DNA of 64,000 nt from positions 1 through 64,000 of the forward strand of contig CAMCUB010000014.1 in the NCBI GenBank assembly GCA_945878845.1, in the 5' to 3' direction. Below the pieces are notes generated by a model that saw only the letters and a program-made list of their open reading frames with translations, did no database searches and was not told the DNA's origin. The position numbers were made by a program, and so were the translations under genes. Below are positions 33,881 to 43,800 of the stretch, piece by piece. Origin of the DNA: Erythrobacter sanguineus. GTDB taxonomy: Bacteria > Pseudomonadota > Alphaproteobacteria > Sphingomonadales > Sphingomonadaceae. The first letter of the stretch is position 1; each line of letters opens with the position of its first letter.

Positions 33881-34747
33881 CTACCCGAACAATCGCCCGG
33901 CGATCGCGTCGAGCTTGGCCATCACTGCAGGGTCATGTTCGTCGGGCGCGGTGATGACCGCATCGTCGAGCGCGGTGTCGATCGGCGAAGGTTCGCGCTC
34001 CTCTGGCAGGGCGGCGATGAAGTTCATCACCATCGCCCGCGCGAGCGCGCCATTGGCCTGCATCTGGTGGACAACCTCGGCGACATCCACCGCCTCGCCA
34101 TCGCGCCAGCAGTCATAGTCGGTGACCATGCCGACCAGCGCATAGGGCAGCTCCGCCTCGCGCGCCAATTTGGCTTCGGGCATGGCGGTCATGCCGATCA
34201 CGTCCGCGCCCCATTGGCGGTACATCCGGCTTTCCGCGCGGGTCGAGAATTGCGGGCCTTCCATGGCCAGATAAGTGGCGCCCACTGCGACCTTGCCCTT
34301 GGCCGCGACCACGGCTTGCGCGGCCATGTCCGACAGGCGCGGGCACACCGGATCGGCCATCGAGACATGGGTGACAAAGCCGCTGGTGAAGAAGGTGCTG
34401 GGGCGGTGGACGGTGCGGTCGATGAATTGCTCGACCACGGCAAAGCGCCCGGGTTCGAGCTCCTCGCGCAAGGATCCGACCGCGCTGATCGCGAGGATAT
34501 CGGTGCAGCCTGTACGCTTCAGTGCATCGATATTGGCACGCGCATTGAGTTCGGTCGGGCTGACCGGGTGCCCGCGCCCGTGGCGGGGCAGAAAGCGCAC
34601 CTTCACACCGCCAATCGTCCCGCACAGGATCTCGTCCGAGGGATCGCCCCACGGGGTCTCGATCGCGATCCACTGAGCGTCCTCCAGCCCGTCAATGGCA
34701 TAGAGGCCCGATCCGCCGATGATCCCGATGCACCATTCACTCGCCAT
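33881..34747 (-). CDS. mtnP: S-methyl-5'-thioadenosine phosphorylase
   Basis: The 288-residue cytoplasmic enzyme cleaves 5'-methylthioadenosine with phosphate to adenine and methylthioribose-1-phosphate in methionine salvage. The PNP-fold motifs are IGIIGGSGLY (7-16), RFLPRHGRGH (about 51-60), a HPVSPTELNARANI segment, AISAVGSLREEL, YLAMEGPQFSTRAES (about 163-177) and IGMTAMPEA; the TDYDCW segment near 214 carries the base-binding Asp. Length is typical. The following GST gene on the same strand starts upstream of it, 36 bases apart. Confidence 0.92.
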   Translation of the reverse strand: MASEWCIGIIGGSGLYAIDGLEDAQWIAIETPWGDPSDEILCGTIGGVKVRFLPRHGRGHPVSPTELNARANIDALKRTGCTDILAISAVGSLREELEPGRFAVVEQFIDRTVHRPSTFFTSGFVTHVSMADPVCPRLSDMAAQAVVAAKGKVAVGATYLAMEGPQFSTRAESRMYRQWGADVIGMTAMPEAKLAREAELPYALVGMVTDYDCWRDGEAVDVAEVVHQMQANGALARAMVMNFIAALPEEREPSPIDTALDDAVITAPDEHDPAVMAKLDAIAGRLFG

Positions 34748-34783
34748 TGGCGCCGCTGCCCTCTCTCTTGCTTGCAGAAGGCC

Positions 34784-35488
34784 TTAGGTCAGGTCGAAGC
34801 GGCTGGGCAAGGCCTTGCGGATGATCGCGTCGGCTGCGGCATAGGGTCCGGCGATTTCGGGCCGGGCAAACATGCTCGCAAAGTGGCGTTCGAGCGACGG
34901 CCAGCGGTCAAGCGGCATCTCCGCCACCAGCGCGATCTGGAGCATCACCTGCGTGACCGTGATGTCGGCGATCGACAGCGCGTCGCCTGCAAAGAACTCC
35001 GCGCCCGAAAGCCGCGTCTCGAGAATGTCGAACAGCGGCGGCAGCTGCTTGGCCCAGGCATCGCGCGCCTTGCCCAGATCGGGTTCCTCACCCTTGGTGA
35101 CAGCGAAGAAGATCGGGCGGAAGATGCCGAGCCCGCCGGCCATCGCGACCGAGGTGTCGGCGAATTCCTCGATGAACAGCGCTTCGGCATAGGCCATCGG
35201 CTCGGCGGGGTAGAGTGCGGGCGCGGGGTGCTTCTTCTCGATATAGGCGCAGATCGCGCTGGAATCGGGGATCGTCCCGCCCGTGCCCTGCTCGGCCACC
35301 GAACGGTCGCGCAGCACCGGGATGCGCTTCATCGGCGAGATGTCGGTGAACCACTGCGGGGGCGCGAAGACGTTGACCGCCTCGACCTCATGCGCGACGC
35401 CTTTGAGCAGGCACAGGCTCGCCACCTTGCGCACAAAGGGCGAGACGGGGCTGCCATAGATCACCAGATCGGGGCGGGGTTCGGTCAT
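34784..35488 (-). CDS. Glutathione S-transferase family protein
   Basis: The 234-residue protein has a thioredoxin-like N-domain starting LVIYGSPVSPFVRKVASLCLLKG (the Ser in SPVSPF is the likely glutathione-activating residue), a cis-Pro segment KRIPVLRD and DSSAICAYIEKKHP, followed by a helical C-domain (about 95-220). It lies upstream of mtnP on the same strand. The class and substrate cannot be assigned. Confidence 0.88.
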   Translation of the reverse strand: MTEPRPDLVIYGSPVSPFVRKVASLCLLKGVAHEVEAVNVFAPPQWFTDISPMKRIPVLRDRSVAEQGTGGTIPDSSAICAYIEKKHPAPALYPAEPMAYAEALFIEEFADTSVAMAGGLGIFRPIFFAVTKGEEPDLGKARDAWAKQLPPLFDILETRLSGAEFFAGDALSIADITVTQVMLQIALVAEMPLDRWPSLERHFASMFARPEIAGPYAAADAIIRKALPSRFDLT

Positions 35489-35678
35489 CGTGGGTCCTCT
35501 CGTCCTGTGGCTGTTGCAGCGTCACATATCGCGGCGCGGGAATAGCGCAATCGTCAGGTGAACGCGCCCCGCCACCGCGCTACCCCTAGCGCCAACGCGG
35601 GCGTTGCGTTTTTCAATGCAACGCGCCAACCTGACGGGGAGAGAGACGAATCCCCCATTCGTTTGAGAGGACACAAAG

Positions 35679-37106
35679 ATGGTCACCCAGTACAAGAACC
35701 TGATCGGCGGCAAGATGGTCACCACCGACCGCATGCTCGATGTGGTCAACCCCGCAACCGAGCAGGTGATCGGTCAGGTCCCCGCTTGCGGCAAGGCCGA
35801 GCTTGACCAAGCCGTCGCCGCCGCGCGCGCCGCGTTCAAGACCTGGAAGAACACCCCGATCGAGGAACGCCGCGCCGCGATTCTGGCGATCTCGGGCGCG
35901 ATCAAGGCCAATGCCGAGGAACTCTACCGCCTGCTCACCAGCGAGCAGGGCAAGCCGCACGATCAGGCCAAGGGCGAAATCTACGGCGCTGCCGGGATGA
36001 GCGCGGCGCAGTCGACGCTCAGCTTGGATGACGAGATCAACGAGGATTCGGACACCCGCCTCAGCCGCACCCGCCGCGTGCCGGTCGGGGTGGTTGCCGG
36101 TATCGTGCCGTGGAATTTCCCGGTGATGATGGCGATCCAGAAGATCGCGCCCGCGATGCTCTCGGGCTGCACTATCGTGCTCAAGCCCTCGCCCTTCACC
36201 CCGCTGACCACCCTGCGCATCGCCGAGCTGATCGCGGATGTCGTGCCCGCGGGCGTCGTAAACATCATCACCGGCGAGGATGACCTCGGCCCGCTGATGA
36301 CCAGCCACCCCGATATCGACAAGATCACCTTCACCGGCTCGACCGCGACCGGCAAGAAGATCATGGAGGGCGCGAGCGCCGACCTCAAGCGTATCACGCT
36401 GGAGCTGGGCGGCAACGACGCCTCGATCGTGCTCCCCGATGCCGACCCCAAGAAGGTCGCCGAACAGCTGTTCTGGTCGAGCTTCTCGAATGCCGGGCAG
36501 ATCTGCGTCGCCGCGAAGCGCGTCTATATCCACGAGGATATCTATGACGAGCTGAGCGCCGCGATCGTCGAGTATGCCAAGACCGTCACCGTGGGTGACG
36601 GCGCGCAGCAGGGCACCGGCGTCGGCCCGATCCAGAACAAGAAGCAGTATGACCGCGTGCTCGAGCTGATCGAGGACGCCAAGGACAATGGCTACAAATT
36701 CCTGCTCGGCGGGAATGTCGATCCCTCGGGCACCGGCTACTTCGTGCCGCTGACCATCCTCGACAACCCGCCCGAAGATGCGCGCATTGTCGCCGAAGAG
36801 CAGTTCGGCCCGGTCATGCCGCTGATGAAGTTCTCGACCGAAGAGGAAGTCATCGCGCGCGCCAACAACTCGGATTACGGCCTCGCCGGCGCGGTGTGGA
36901 CTGGCAACCCCGAGAAGGGCGTCGAGATCGCCGAGCAGCTCGAAACCGGCACGGTGTGGGTCAATGAATACCTCCACCTCTCGCCCTTCGCGCCCTTCGG
37001 TGGGCACAAGCAGTCGGGCTTCGGCGCCGAATACGGCAAGGAAGGCCTCAAGGAGTTCACCTATTCGCAGGTGATCACCGTGAAGAAGGAAAAAGCCCCC
37101 GCTTGA
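35679..37106 (+). CDS. NAD(P)-dependent aldehyde dehydrogenase (succinate-semialdehyde dehydrogenase-like)
   Basis: The 475-residue enzyme has the ALDH catalytic residues N146 (VPWNFPV), E242 (LELGGND) and C276 (NAGQICVAAKR), plus FTGSTATGKKI in the cofactor site. It oxidises an aldehyde to the acid with NAD(P); the best specific match by eye is the SSADH/benzaldehyde-type branch, not proven. It precedes the phosphotransferase and acyl-CoA dehydrogenase genes by three bases, so it may deliver an acid to that pathway. Confidence 0.85.
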   Translation: MVTQYKNLIGGKMVTTDRMLDVVNPATEQVIGQVPACGKAELDQAVAAARAAFKTWKNTPIEERRAAILAISGAIKANAEELYRLLTSEQGKPHDQAKGEIYGAAGMSAAQSTLSLDDEINEDSDTRLSRTRRVPVGVVAGIVPWNFPVMMAIQKIAPAMLSGCTIVLKPSPFTPLTTLRIAELIADVVPAGVVNIITGEDDLGPLMTSHPDIDKITFTGSTATGKKIMEGASADLKRITLELGGNDASIVLPDADPKKVAEQLFWSSFSNAGQICVAAKRVYIHEDIYDELSAAIVEYAKTVTVGDGAQQGTGVGPIQNKKQYDRVLELIEDAKDNGYKFLLGGNVDPSGTGYFVPLTILDNPPEDARIVAEEQFGPVMPLMKFSTEEEVIARANNSDYGLAGAVWTGNPEKGVEIAEQLETGTVWVNEYLHLSPFAPFGGHKQSGFGAEYGKEGLKEFTYSQVITVKKEKAPA

Positions 37107-37109
37107 TCC

Positions 37110-38456
37110 GTGGGGATTTCCGCTGACGAATTGAGCGCCGGGCTGGCGCGGGTCTGTGCCCGCGTCGGCCTCGGCGCTCTTTTGCATCCGCCGCAGCGTC
37201 TGACGGGCGGCGCGGTGATGGAGAGCTGGCGGTTTGCGACTGGCGATTCCGCCTACGTCCTGCGCCGCGCGCCGACCCTCGCCTTCATGGAGGGGCGGCC
37301 TTACGGGCACCGCGTCGAAGCCGCGCTGATCGAGGCCGCGCGGGCCAAAGGTGTGACCGCGCCCGAGGTGGTGGCGGTGCTGGAGGAGGGCGACGGGCTC
37401 GGCAGCGGCTTCGTGATGCGCGCGCTGCCGGGGACGGCTGATCCCAAGGTCATTCTGGCGTGTGATGGTCCCGACGGGTTGCTTCGCGAGGCGGCGCGGG
37501 ACTTGGCGCGCATTCACCGCTTGCGGCAGGGCGACGTGCCCGAGGGCGTGCCGGTGATGGACTATCGCGCCGCCATCGCCGACCTGAAACAGCAATTCAT
37601 GGACGCGGGCGGCGACCGGCCGATCATCGCGCTGGGCCTGAAGTGGCTGGAGGACAATTGCCCCGCCGAGGTCGAGCCGGTCCTCAACCATGGCGACTAC
37701 CGGATGGGCAATCTGCTAGTGGAGGGCTCGGCGCTGACCGGCGTGCTCGACTGGGAGATAGCTCATTTCGGCGACCGCCACGAGGACCTCGCCTTCGGCT
37801 GCATGGCCGTATGGCGTTTCGCCCGTTACGACCGCCCCGCACTGGGGCTGGGGTCAATCGAAGAATATATCGTCGCCTACGAGGCTGAGGCGGGCGTCAT
37901 CATCGACCCCGCCCGCTTCCGCTTCTGGACGATTTATCGGACGGTGTGGTGGGCGCTCGGCTGCCTCAAGATGGCGGCGCAATGGCGTTCGGGCGCGGAC
38001 CGGATGCTCGAGCGCGTGGTGATCTCGCGGCGAACGAGCGAGCAGGAATTGGACCTGCTGCTGCTGCTCGAAGAGGATGCGCCGGAGGCGGAGCGGGCGC
38101 GGCCTGTCATCCTCAACGACTGGACTTTCCAGTCAGACGGCGAGGCAAGTGATGAAGAAATGACAGTTGCCGTTTCCGAGTGGCTCGGCACTCTTAAGGA
38201 CAAGCTGGATGGTCACGACCGGTTCCAGCTCGCCGTGGCGCGCAACGCTTTGGGGATGCTCGCCCGGTCGATCAAGCTTGGGGCGCACTCCAGCGATCCT
38301 CTCGGCGCGGAGGCTCTGCTCGCAGGGAGAGTTTCGCTCGAGGCGAAGGGCGTGCTGTCCGAGCTTCGGCGGACGGCGCTCGAGAAGCTGACTGCCGACG
38401 TGCCCAAGTATCCCGCGCTCGCGCTCGCCCGAAAGAAGTGGCTAGGAGAGAACTAA
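37110..38456 (+). CDS. Phosphotransferase (LvaA/ACAD10-type) fused to a DUF6285-like C-terminal domain
   Basis: The 448-residue protein has an aminoglycoside-phosphotransferase-like kinase domain (about 20-290) with VLNHGDYRMGNLL (catalytic HGD-N) and LDWEIAHFGDRHEDLAF (metal-binding DWE). Residues about 346-445 are helical, with LKDKLDGHDRFQLAVARNALGMLARSIKLG and ALEKLTADVPKYP, resembling DUF6285/LvaB, normally a separate small partner. In levulinate (lva) and mammalian ACAD10/11 systems this kinase phosphorylates a hydroxyacyl-CoA that the dehydrogenase then converts. The GTG start follows the aldehyde dehydrogenase stop by three bases; the end overlaps the next ATG. Confidence 0.75.
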   Translation: MGISADELSAGLARVCARVGLGALLHPPQRLTGGAVMESWRFATGDSAYVLRRAPTLAFMEGRPYGHRVEAALIEAARAKGVTAPEVVAVLEEGDGLGSGFVMRALPGTADPKVILACDGPDGLLREAARDLARIHRLRQGDVPEGVPVMDYRAAIADLKQQFMDAGGDRPIIALGLKWLEDNCPAEVEPVLNHGDYRMGNLLVEGSALTGVLDWEIAHFGDRHEDLAFGCMAVWRFARYDRPALGLGSIEEYIVAYEAEAGVIIDPARFRFWTIYRTVWWALGCLKMAAQWRSGADRMLERVVISRRTSEQELDLLLLLEEDAPEAERARPVILNDWTFQSDGEASDEEMTVAVSEWLGTLKDKLDGHDRFQLAVARNALGMLARSIKLGAHSSDPLGAEALLAGRVSLEAKGVLSELRRTALEKLTADVPKYPALALARKKWLGEN

Positions 38457-39742
38457 TGGACTTCGCCATCCCCGCCGACCTGCAAGCCTATCTCGATGAA
38501 CTCGACGCCTTCATCGCCGCCGAGATCAAGCCTTTGGAGCAGCAGGACGACAACATCCGCTTCTTCGACCACCGCCGCGAATATGCGCGCACGGACTTCG
38601 AGGGCGGCGGCCTGCCCCGGCACGAATGGGAGGAACTGCTCAAGGAGGCCACCCGCCGCTCGGACAAGGCGGGGCATTGGCGCTTCTCAGCGCCCAAGCG
38701 TTATGGCGGGAAGGACGGCAGCAACCTCTGGATGGCGGTGATCCGCGAGCATTTCGCCCGCCAAGGCCTCGGGTTGCACAATGATTTGCAAAACGAGCAC
38801 AGCATTGTCGGCAACTTCCCCTTCGTCGCCATGTTCGACCAGTGGGGCACTGAAGAGCAGAAGCAGGAATTCATCCTCGGCGGGTTCGAGCGCACGCGGC
38901 GCGTCGCCTTCGGCCTCACCGAACCGCACCATGGCTCAGACGCCACGCACATGGAGACCGTCGCCGTCCGCGAGACCCGCGACGGGGTCGACGGCTGGCG
39001 GATCGATGGCGAGAAGATGTGGATCACCGGCATGCACGTCGCCACCCACTGCGCGATGTTCGCGCGCACGGCAGGCAAGGCGGGTGACGCGAGCGGGATC
39101 ACCTGTTTCCTCGTCCCCAATCCCACCGACGGCCTCAAGATCGAGGAGTGGATGTGGACCTTCAACATGCCCACCGACCACCCGCGCCTCAGCGTCACCA
39201 ACGTGTGGGTGCCGGACAGCGCGATCCTTGGCGTCGAAGGCCGCGGCCTCGCGCTCGCGCAGAGCTTCGTCCACCAGAACCGCATCCGGCAGGCGGCCAG
39301 CAGCTGCGGCGCGGCGCTCTATTGCATCGATGAGAGCGTGAAATACGCCCGCGAACGCAAGCCCTTTGGCGAAGAGCTGGCGCGCAATCAGGGCATCCAG
39401 TTCCCGCTGGTGGAGCTGGCGACACAGGCGGAGATGCTGCGCCTCCTGATCTTCAAGACCGCGTGGGAGATGGACAACATGCCCCACGAACAGATCGAGC
39501 GGACGATCTCGGACAAGGTCTCGATGTGCAATTACTGGGCGAACCGGCTGGTGTGCGAGGCGGCGGACCGCGCGATGCAGGTCCACGGCGGCATCGGCTA
39601 TTCGCGCCACAAGCCCTTCGAGCACATCTATCGGCATCACCGCCGCTACCGGATCACCGAGGGCTCGGAAGAGATCCAGATGCGCAAGGTGGGGGCGTAT
39701 CTGTTCGGCTATCTCGGGCCGAAGCGGGGCCAATTCGCCTGA
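38456..39742 (+). CDS. Acyl-CoA dehydrogenase (ACAD11/LvaC-like)
   Basis: The 428-residue FAD enzyme has the family order: helical N-domain, FGLTEPHHGSDATHMET (about 158-174), WITGMH, ARERKPFGEELARNQGIQFPLVELATQAEML (about 300-330) and the C-terminal QVHGGIGYSRHKPFEHIYRHHRRYRITEGSEEIQ. The kinase gene before it overlaps by one base (TAATG). Pairing of a phosphotransferase with an acyl-CoA dehydrogenase is the hallmark of 4-hydroxyacyl-CoA conversion; the actual chain length is unknown. Confidence 0.85.
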   Translation: MDFAIPADLQAYLDELDAFIAAEIKPLEQQDDNIRFFDHRREYARTDFEGGGLPRHEWEELLKEATRRSDKAGHWRFSAPKRYGGKDGSNLWMAVIREHFARQGLGLHNDLQNEHSIVGNFPFVAMFDQWGTEEQKQEFILGGFERTRRVAFGLTEPHHGSDATHMETVAVRETRDGVDGWRIDGEKMWITGMHVATHCAMFARTAGKAGDASGITCFLVPNPTDGLKIEEWMWTFNMPTDHPRLSVTNVWVPDSAILGVEGRGLALAQSFVHQNRIRQAASSCGAALYCIDESVKYARERKPFGEELARNQGIQFPLVELATQAEMLRLLIFKTAWEMDNMPHEQIERTISDKVSMCNYWANRLVCEAADRAMQVHGGIGYSRHKPFEHIYRHHRRYRITEGSEEIQMRKVGAYLFGYLGPKRGQFA

Positions 39743-39749
39743 CGTACGG

Positions 39750-40712
39750 CTAGGAGCGGCGCCTCCACCACCCCGCAAGCACGCTCCCGATCACCACGTG
39801 CCACACCGCCGAGATCGCCGCCGGGACGGGGGCGAGCGCGGCCTGTGCCACATCGGCGAATTGCGCAGCGAAGGCGGGGGTCTTGGCGAGGCCTGACCCG
39901 AGGCCCGAATTCTGCATCCCCACCTCGATTGAAATCGTCCGCGCCTCGATCTCGCCTATTCCCAGCACTCGCGCCAGCACATAGCCCAGCGCAAAGCCGA
40001 GCGCGTGGAGCAGGAACGTCGCCAGCAGCAGCACGCCCGCATGCTCGGCAATCTGCGCCTTCGCCCCGCCGACAATCCCGCCCACGATCAGCACCACCAG
40101 CACGATAGCGACCAGCGGCAGCGCGGCGCTCACCGCGCCTGCCGCGCGCGGGAACAGGCGGTTGAGGAGCGTCCCCGCCACCACCGGCACCAGCACCACC
40201 GCGACCATGTTGATCAGCAGGTTCCAGCGGTCGATTTCCACATAGGCCCCCGCCAGCCACCCGGTCAGCAGCGGGGTCATCACCACGGCGGCGAGGGTCG
40301 AGGCCATGGTCATCGCCACCGACAGCGCCACATGCCCGCGCGCGATATAGGTGACGATGTTCGACGCCGTGCCCCCCGGGCAGCAGGCCACCAGAATGAG
40401 GCCGACGGCGAGCCCCGGCTCCAGCCCCAGCACCCGCGCCACGGCAAAGCCCGACAGCGGCATGATCGTGTATTGCAGCGCCACCCCGGCGACAAAGGCA
40501 CGCGGCATGTTCAGCAGTCCGCGATAGTCGTCGAAGGTCAGCGTCAGCCCCATCGCCAGCATCACCACCCCCAGCGCGAGGCTCAGCAGCGGCTGGCCGG
40601 CGAAGGTGATCCGCCCGTCGGTCATCCAGGTGAAGGCGGGCGGGTAGAACCAAGCCAGCGCCACGCCCCCCAGCGTCAGCGCGGCGAAATTGTTTGTGAT
40701 CCTCTGCAGCAT
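39750..40712 (-). CDS. Bile acid:sodium symporter (BASS) family transporter
   Basis: The 320-residue protein has about nine to ten hydrophobic helices and the BASS motifs LACCPGGTASNIVTYIARG, which forms part of the sodium-binding crossover, and SIEVGMQNSGLGSGLA, the second crossover. Family members co-transport sodium with pantoate, pyruvate-like acids or sterol acids. It faces the acyl-CoA dehydrogenase gene tail-to-tail with seven bases between stops. The substrate is not evident. Confidence 0.9.
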   Translation of the reverse strand: MLQRITNNFAALTLGGVALAWFYPPAFTWMTDGRITFAGQPLLSLALGVVMLAMGLTLTFDDYRGLLNMPRAFVAGVALQYTIMPLSGFAVARVLGLEPGLAVGLILVACCPGGTASNIVTYIARGHVALSVAMTMASTLAAVVMTPLLTGWLAGAYVEIDRWNLLINMVAVVLVPVVAGTLLNRLFPRAAGAVSAALPLVAIVLVVLIVGGIVGGAKAQIAEHAGVLLLATFLLHALGFALGYVLARVLGIGEIEARTISIEVGMQNSGLGSGLAKTPAFAAQFADVAQAALAPVPAAISAVWHVVIGSVLAGWWRRRS

Positions 40713-40828
40713 GGCGTGTCCGGAAGTGCCCCCTTGAGCCGCCGTCTGTAATCGACCAACGACATATCCGCCCCTAGCAATATCCTTGCGCCCCGCTAGT
40801 CTTCCGCGCCGACAGAGGGAGACTTTCC

Positions 40829-43800
40829 ATGCGCTATCTCGCCGCCGCCCTGCTTGCCGGGGCCGCCTGCCTTTCCACGCCGCTCGCCGCCAGCGCCGCC
40901 CCCAAGAAGGACGCCAAGGCCGAGGAGAAGTGGAGCGTCGATGCGCCCAAGGGCGCCACGATCAAGCAGGTCGCGATCAACACGGATGAAGGCACCTGGA
41001 TGGATGTCGACGTCGCGCCCGATGGCAAGAGCATCGCATTCACCCTCTTGGGCGACATCTACACGCTCCCCATCGAAGGCGGCACCCCCAAGCGCATTTC
41101 GGAAGGGCTGTCGTGGGACGTGCAGCCGCGCTTCTCGCCCGATGGCGCGCGGATCGCCTTCACCAGCGACCGCGGCGGCGGGGACAACATCTGGGTGATG
41201 AACGCCGACGGCACCGACAAGCGGCAGGTGACCAAGGAGGACTTCCGCCTCTTGAACCAGCCCGCCTGGTCGCCGGACGGGCGGTTCATTGCCGCCAAGA
41301 AGCACTACACCACCGAACGCAGCGCCGGGACCGGCGAGGTGTGGCTCTACCACGTCAGCGGCGGCGTCGGGGTGCAGGTGGTCGAGCGCGCCAGCGAGCG
41401 GCTCCAGAAGGAACTGGGCGAGCCGGTCTTCGCCCCCGATGGCACCGCGATCTACTACACCCGCAACACCACGTCGGGCCCGATCTTCGAATATGCGCAG
41501 GATTCGAACGCGGGCATCTTCGCCATCGAGCGCCATGACCTCGCCACCGGCGAAGTCACGACGGCAGTGAGCGGCTATGGCGGTGCGGTGCGCCCCTCGC
41601 CCTCGCCCGACGGCAAGGAAATCGCCTTCGTCCGCCGCGACAAGGACCAGACCCAGCTGTGGGTGAAGGACATCGCGTCGGGGCGCGAGCGGATGATCTA
41701 CGGCAAGCTCGACCTTGACGTGCAGGAGACCTGGGCGGTAACCGGGGTCTATCCCAACATGGACTGGCTGCCGGATTCGAGCGCAATCGTGTTCTGGGCG
41801 GGGGGCAAGCTCAACCGCGTCGCTCGCGACGGTTCGGCCCATGCGGTGATCCCCTTCCGCGTCACCGACACCCGCGGCGTCGCCGATGCTCCGCACCCGG
41901 TGATCGCGGTTGCGCCTGACAGCTTCACCACCACCATGCCGCGCTTTGCCACGCTCTCGCCCGACGGCAGCCGCGTGGTGTTCGAGAGCCTCGGGCGGCT
42001 TTACAGCAAGTTCGCCAAGGGCAAGGACGCGTCCGCCCCGCTGACGGGCGACAGTGCCGATGTGCTCGAAGCCTTCCCTGCCTTCAGCCGCGACGGGAGC
42101 CAACTCGCCTATGTCCGCTGGAGCGACGACAAGCTGGGCGAGATCGTGATCGCCGATGCCAGCGGCCAGAACCGCCGCGTGCTCACCGGGCCGGGGCATT
42201 TCGGCAACCTCGCCTTCTCTCCCGATGGCACCATGCTCGCCTTCGAGAAGCGCGAGGGCGGCTACCTCACTTCGCCCGATTTCTCCGAAAGCTCGGGCAT
42301 CTATGTCATGCCGGTCAGCGGCGGAGAGGCGAAGCTCGTCACCCGCGAGGGCGCCAACCCGCAATGGGGCGCATCGGGCGACCGCCTGTTCATGGTCGCG
42401 CGCGACGACAGCAACCTCGCGCTGGTCTCGACCGACCTCGAAGGCGAGGCCAAGCGGACCCATGCCAAGGGCGATCTCGCCAACGATCTGCGCATCGCCC
42501 CCGATGGCCGCACCATCGCCTTCCGACAGAACTACGAGGTCTTCGCCATGCCGCTGGTGCCCGGCGGCAAGCCGGTCGATGTCAGCGAGAAGGGCGGATC
42601 GCTCCCCGTCACCAAGGTGAGCGCCGGGGGCGCGGATTACCTCGGCTGGGCCAATGGCGGCGAGACGCTGTTCTGGTCGATCGGGCCCTCCTTGCAGAGC
42701 GCCAACGTGCCCGCGCTGTTCGCCGCCGCTCCCAAGGCGGATGACGACAAGACGCCCGCTTTCACTCCGCCCACCAGCGGCATCCCGCTGCAAGTGACGG
42801 TGCAGAAGGCCAAGCCTTACGGCACCACGGTCATCACCGGCGCGCGGGTGCTGACGATGCGCGCAGGGCTCGGCGCGGATGATGCAGGCGTGATCGAGAA
42901 CGGCCTCATCGTGATCGAGGGCGACCGGATCACCGGGGTCTATGATGCCACGGTGGTGAAGATCAAACTGCCTGGAGACGCGCGGATGATCGACGCCACC
43001 GGCAAGACCATCATGCCCGGCCTCGTCGATGCCCACGCCCATGGGGCTTACGGGGTCGGCGACCTGATCCCGCAGCAGAACTGGGCGCTGCTGCAGGACC
43101 TCGCGTTTGGCGTGACCACGATCCACAACCCGTCCAGCCAGTCGAGCACCGTCTTCGCCGCCGCCGAGCGCCAGAAGGCGGGGCTCACCGTGGGCCCGCG
43201 CATCTTCTCGACCGGCGAGATCATCTATGGCGCCAGGGCGGCGGACGTCTATGCGCGGATCGATTCCTACGAAGACGCGCTCGCCCATGTGCGGCGGATC
43301 AAGGCGCAGGGGGGCATCTCGGTCAAGAACTACAACCAGCCCCGCCGCGAACAGCGCCAGATGGTGGTGCGCGCCGCGGCGGCGGAGAACATGCTGGTGG
43401 TCGCTGAAGGCGGCTCGCTGTTCGGCATGGACATGAACATCGCCGCCGACGGCAACTCGACGCTCGAGCACAACATCCCCGCCGACGTGTTCTACGAGGA
43501 CGTGCTGCAGTTCTACAGCCAGTCGGGCACCAACTACACGCCGACGCTGGTGGTGACCTATGGCGGGCTCGCGGGCGATCCCTATTGGCGGCAGGCGACC
43601 AATGTGTGGGAGAACCCGCTGATGGTCCACACCCCGCCCAAGATGCTGCTCGCCGAGACCGCGCGGCGCACAAAGGCGCCCGAGTGGGCCTTCGTTGATG
43701 ACAACAACGCGCGAGAGGCCCGCAAACTGGCGCAGCGCGGCGTAAAGGTCAGCATCGGCGCGCATGGCCAGCAGGCCGGAGTCGGCGCGCATTGGGAGCT

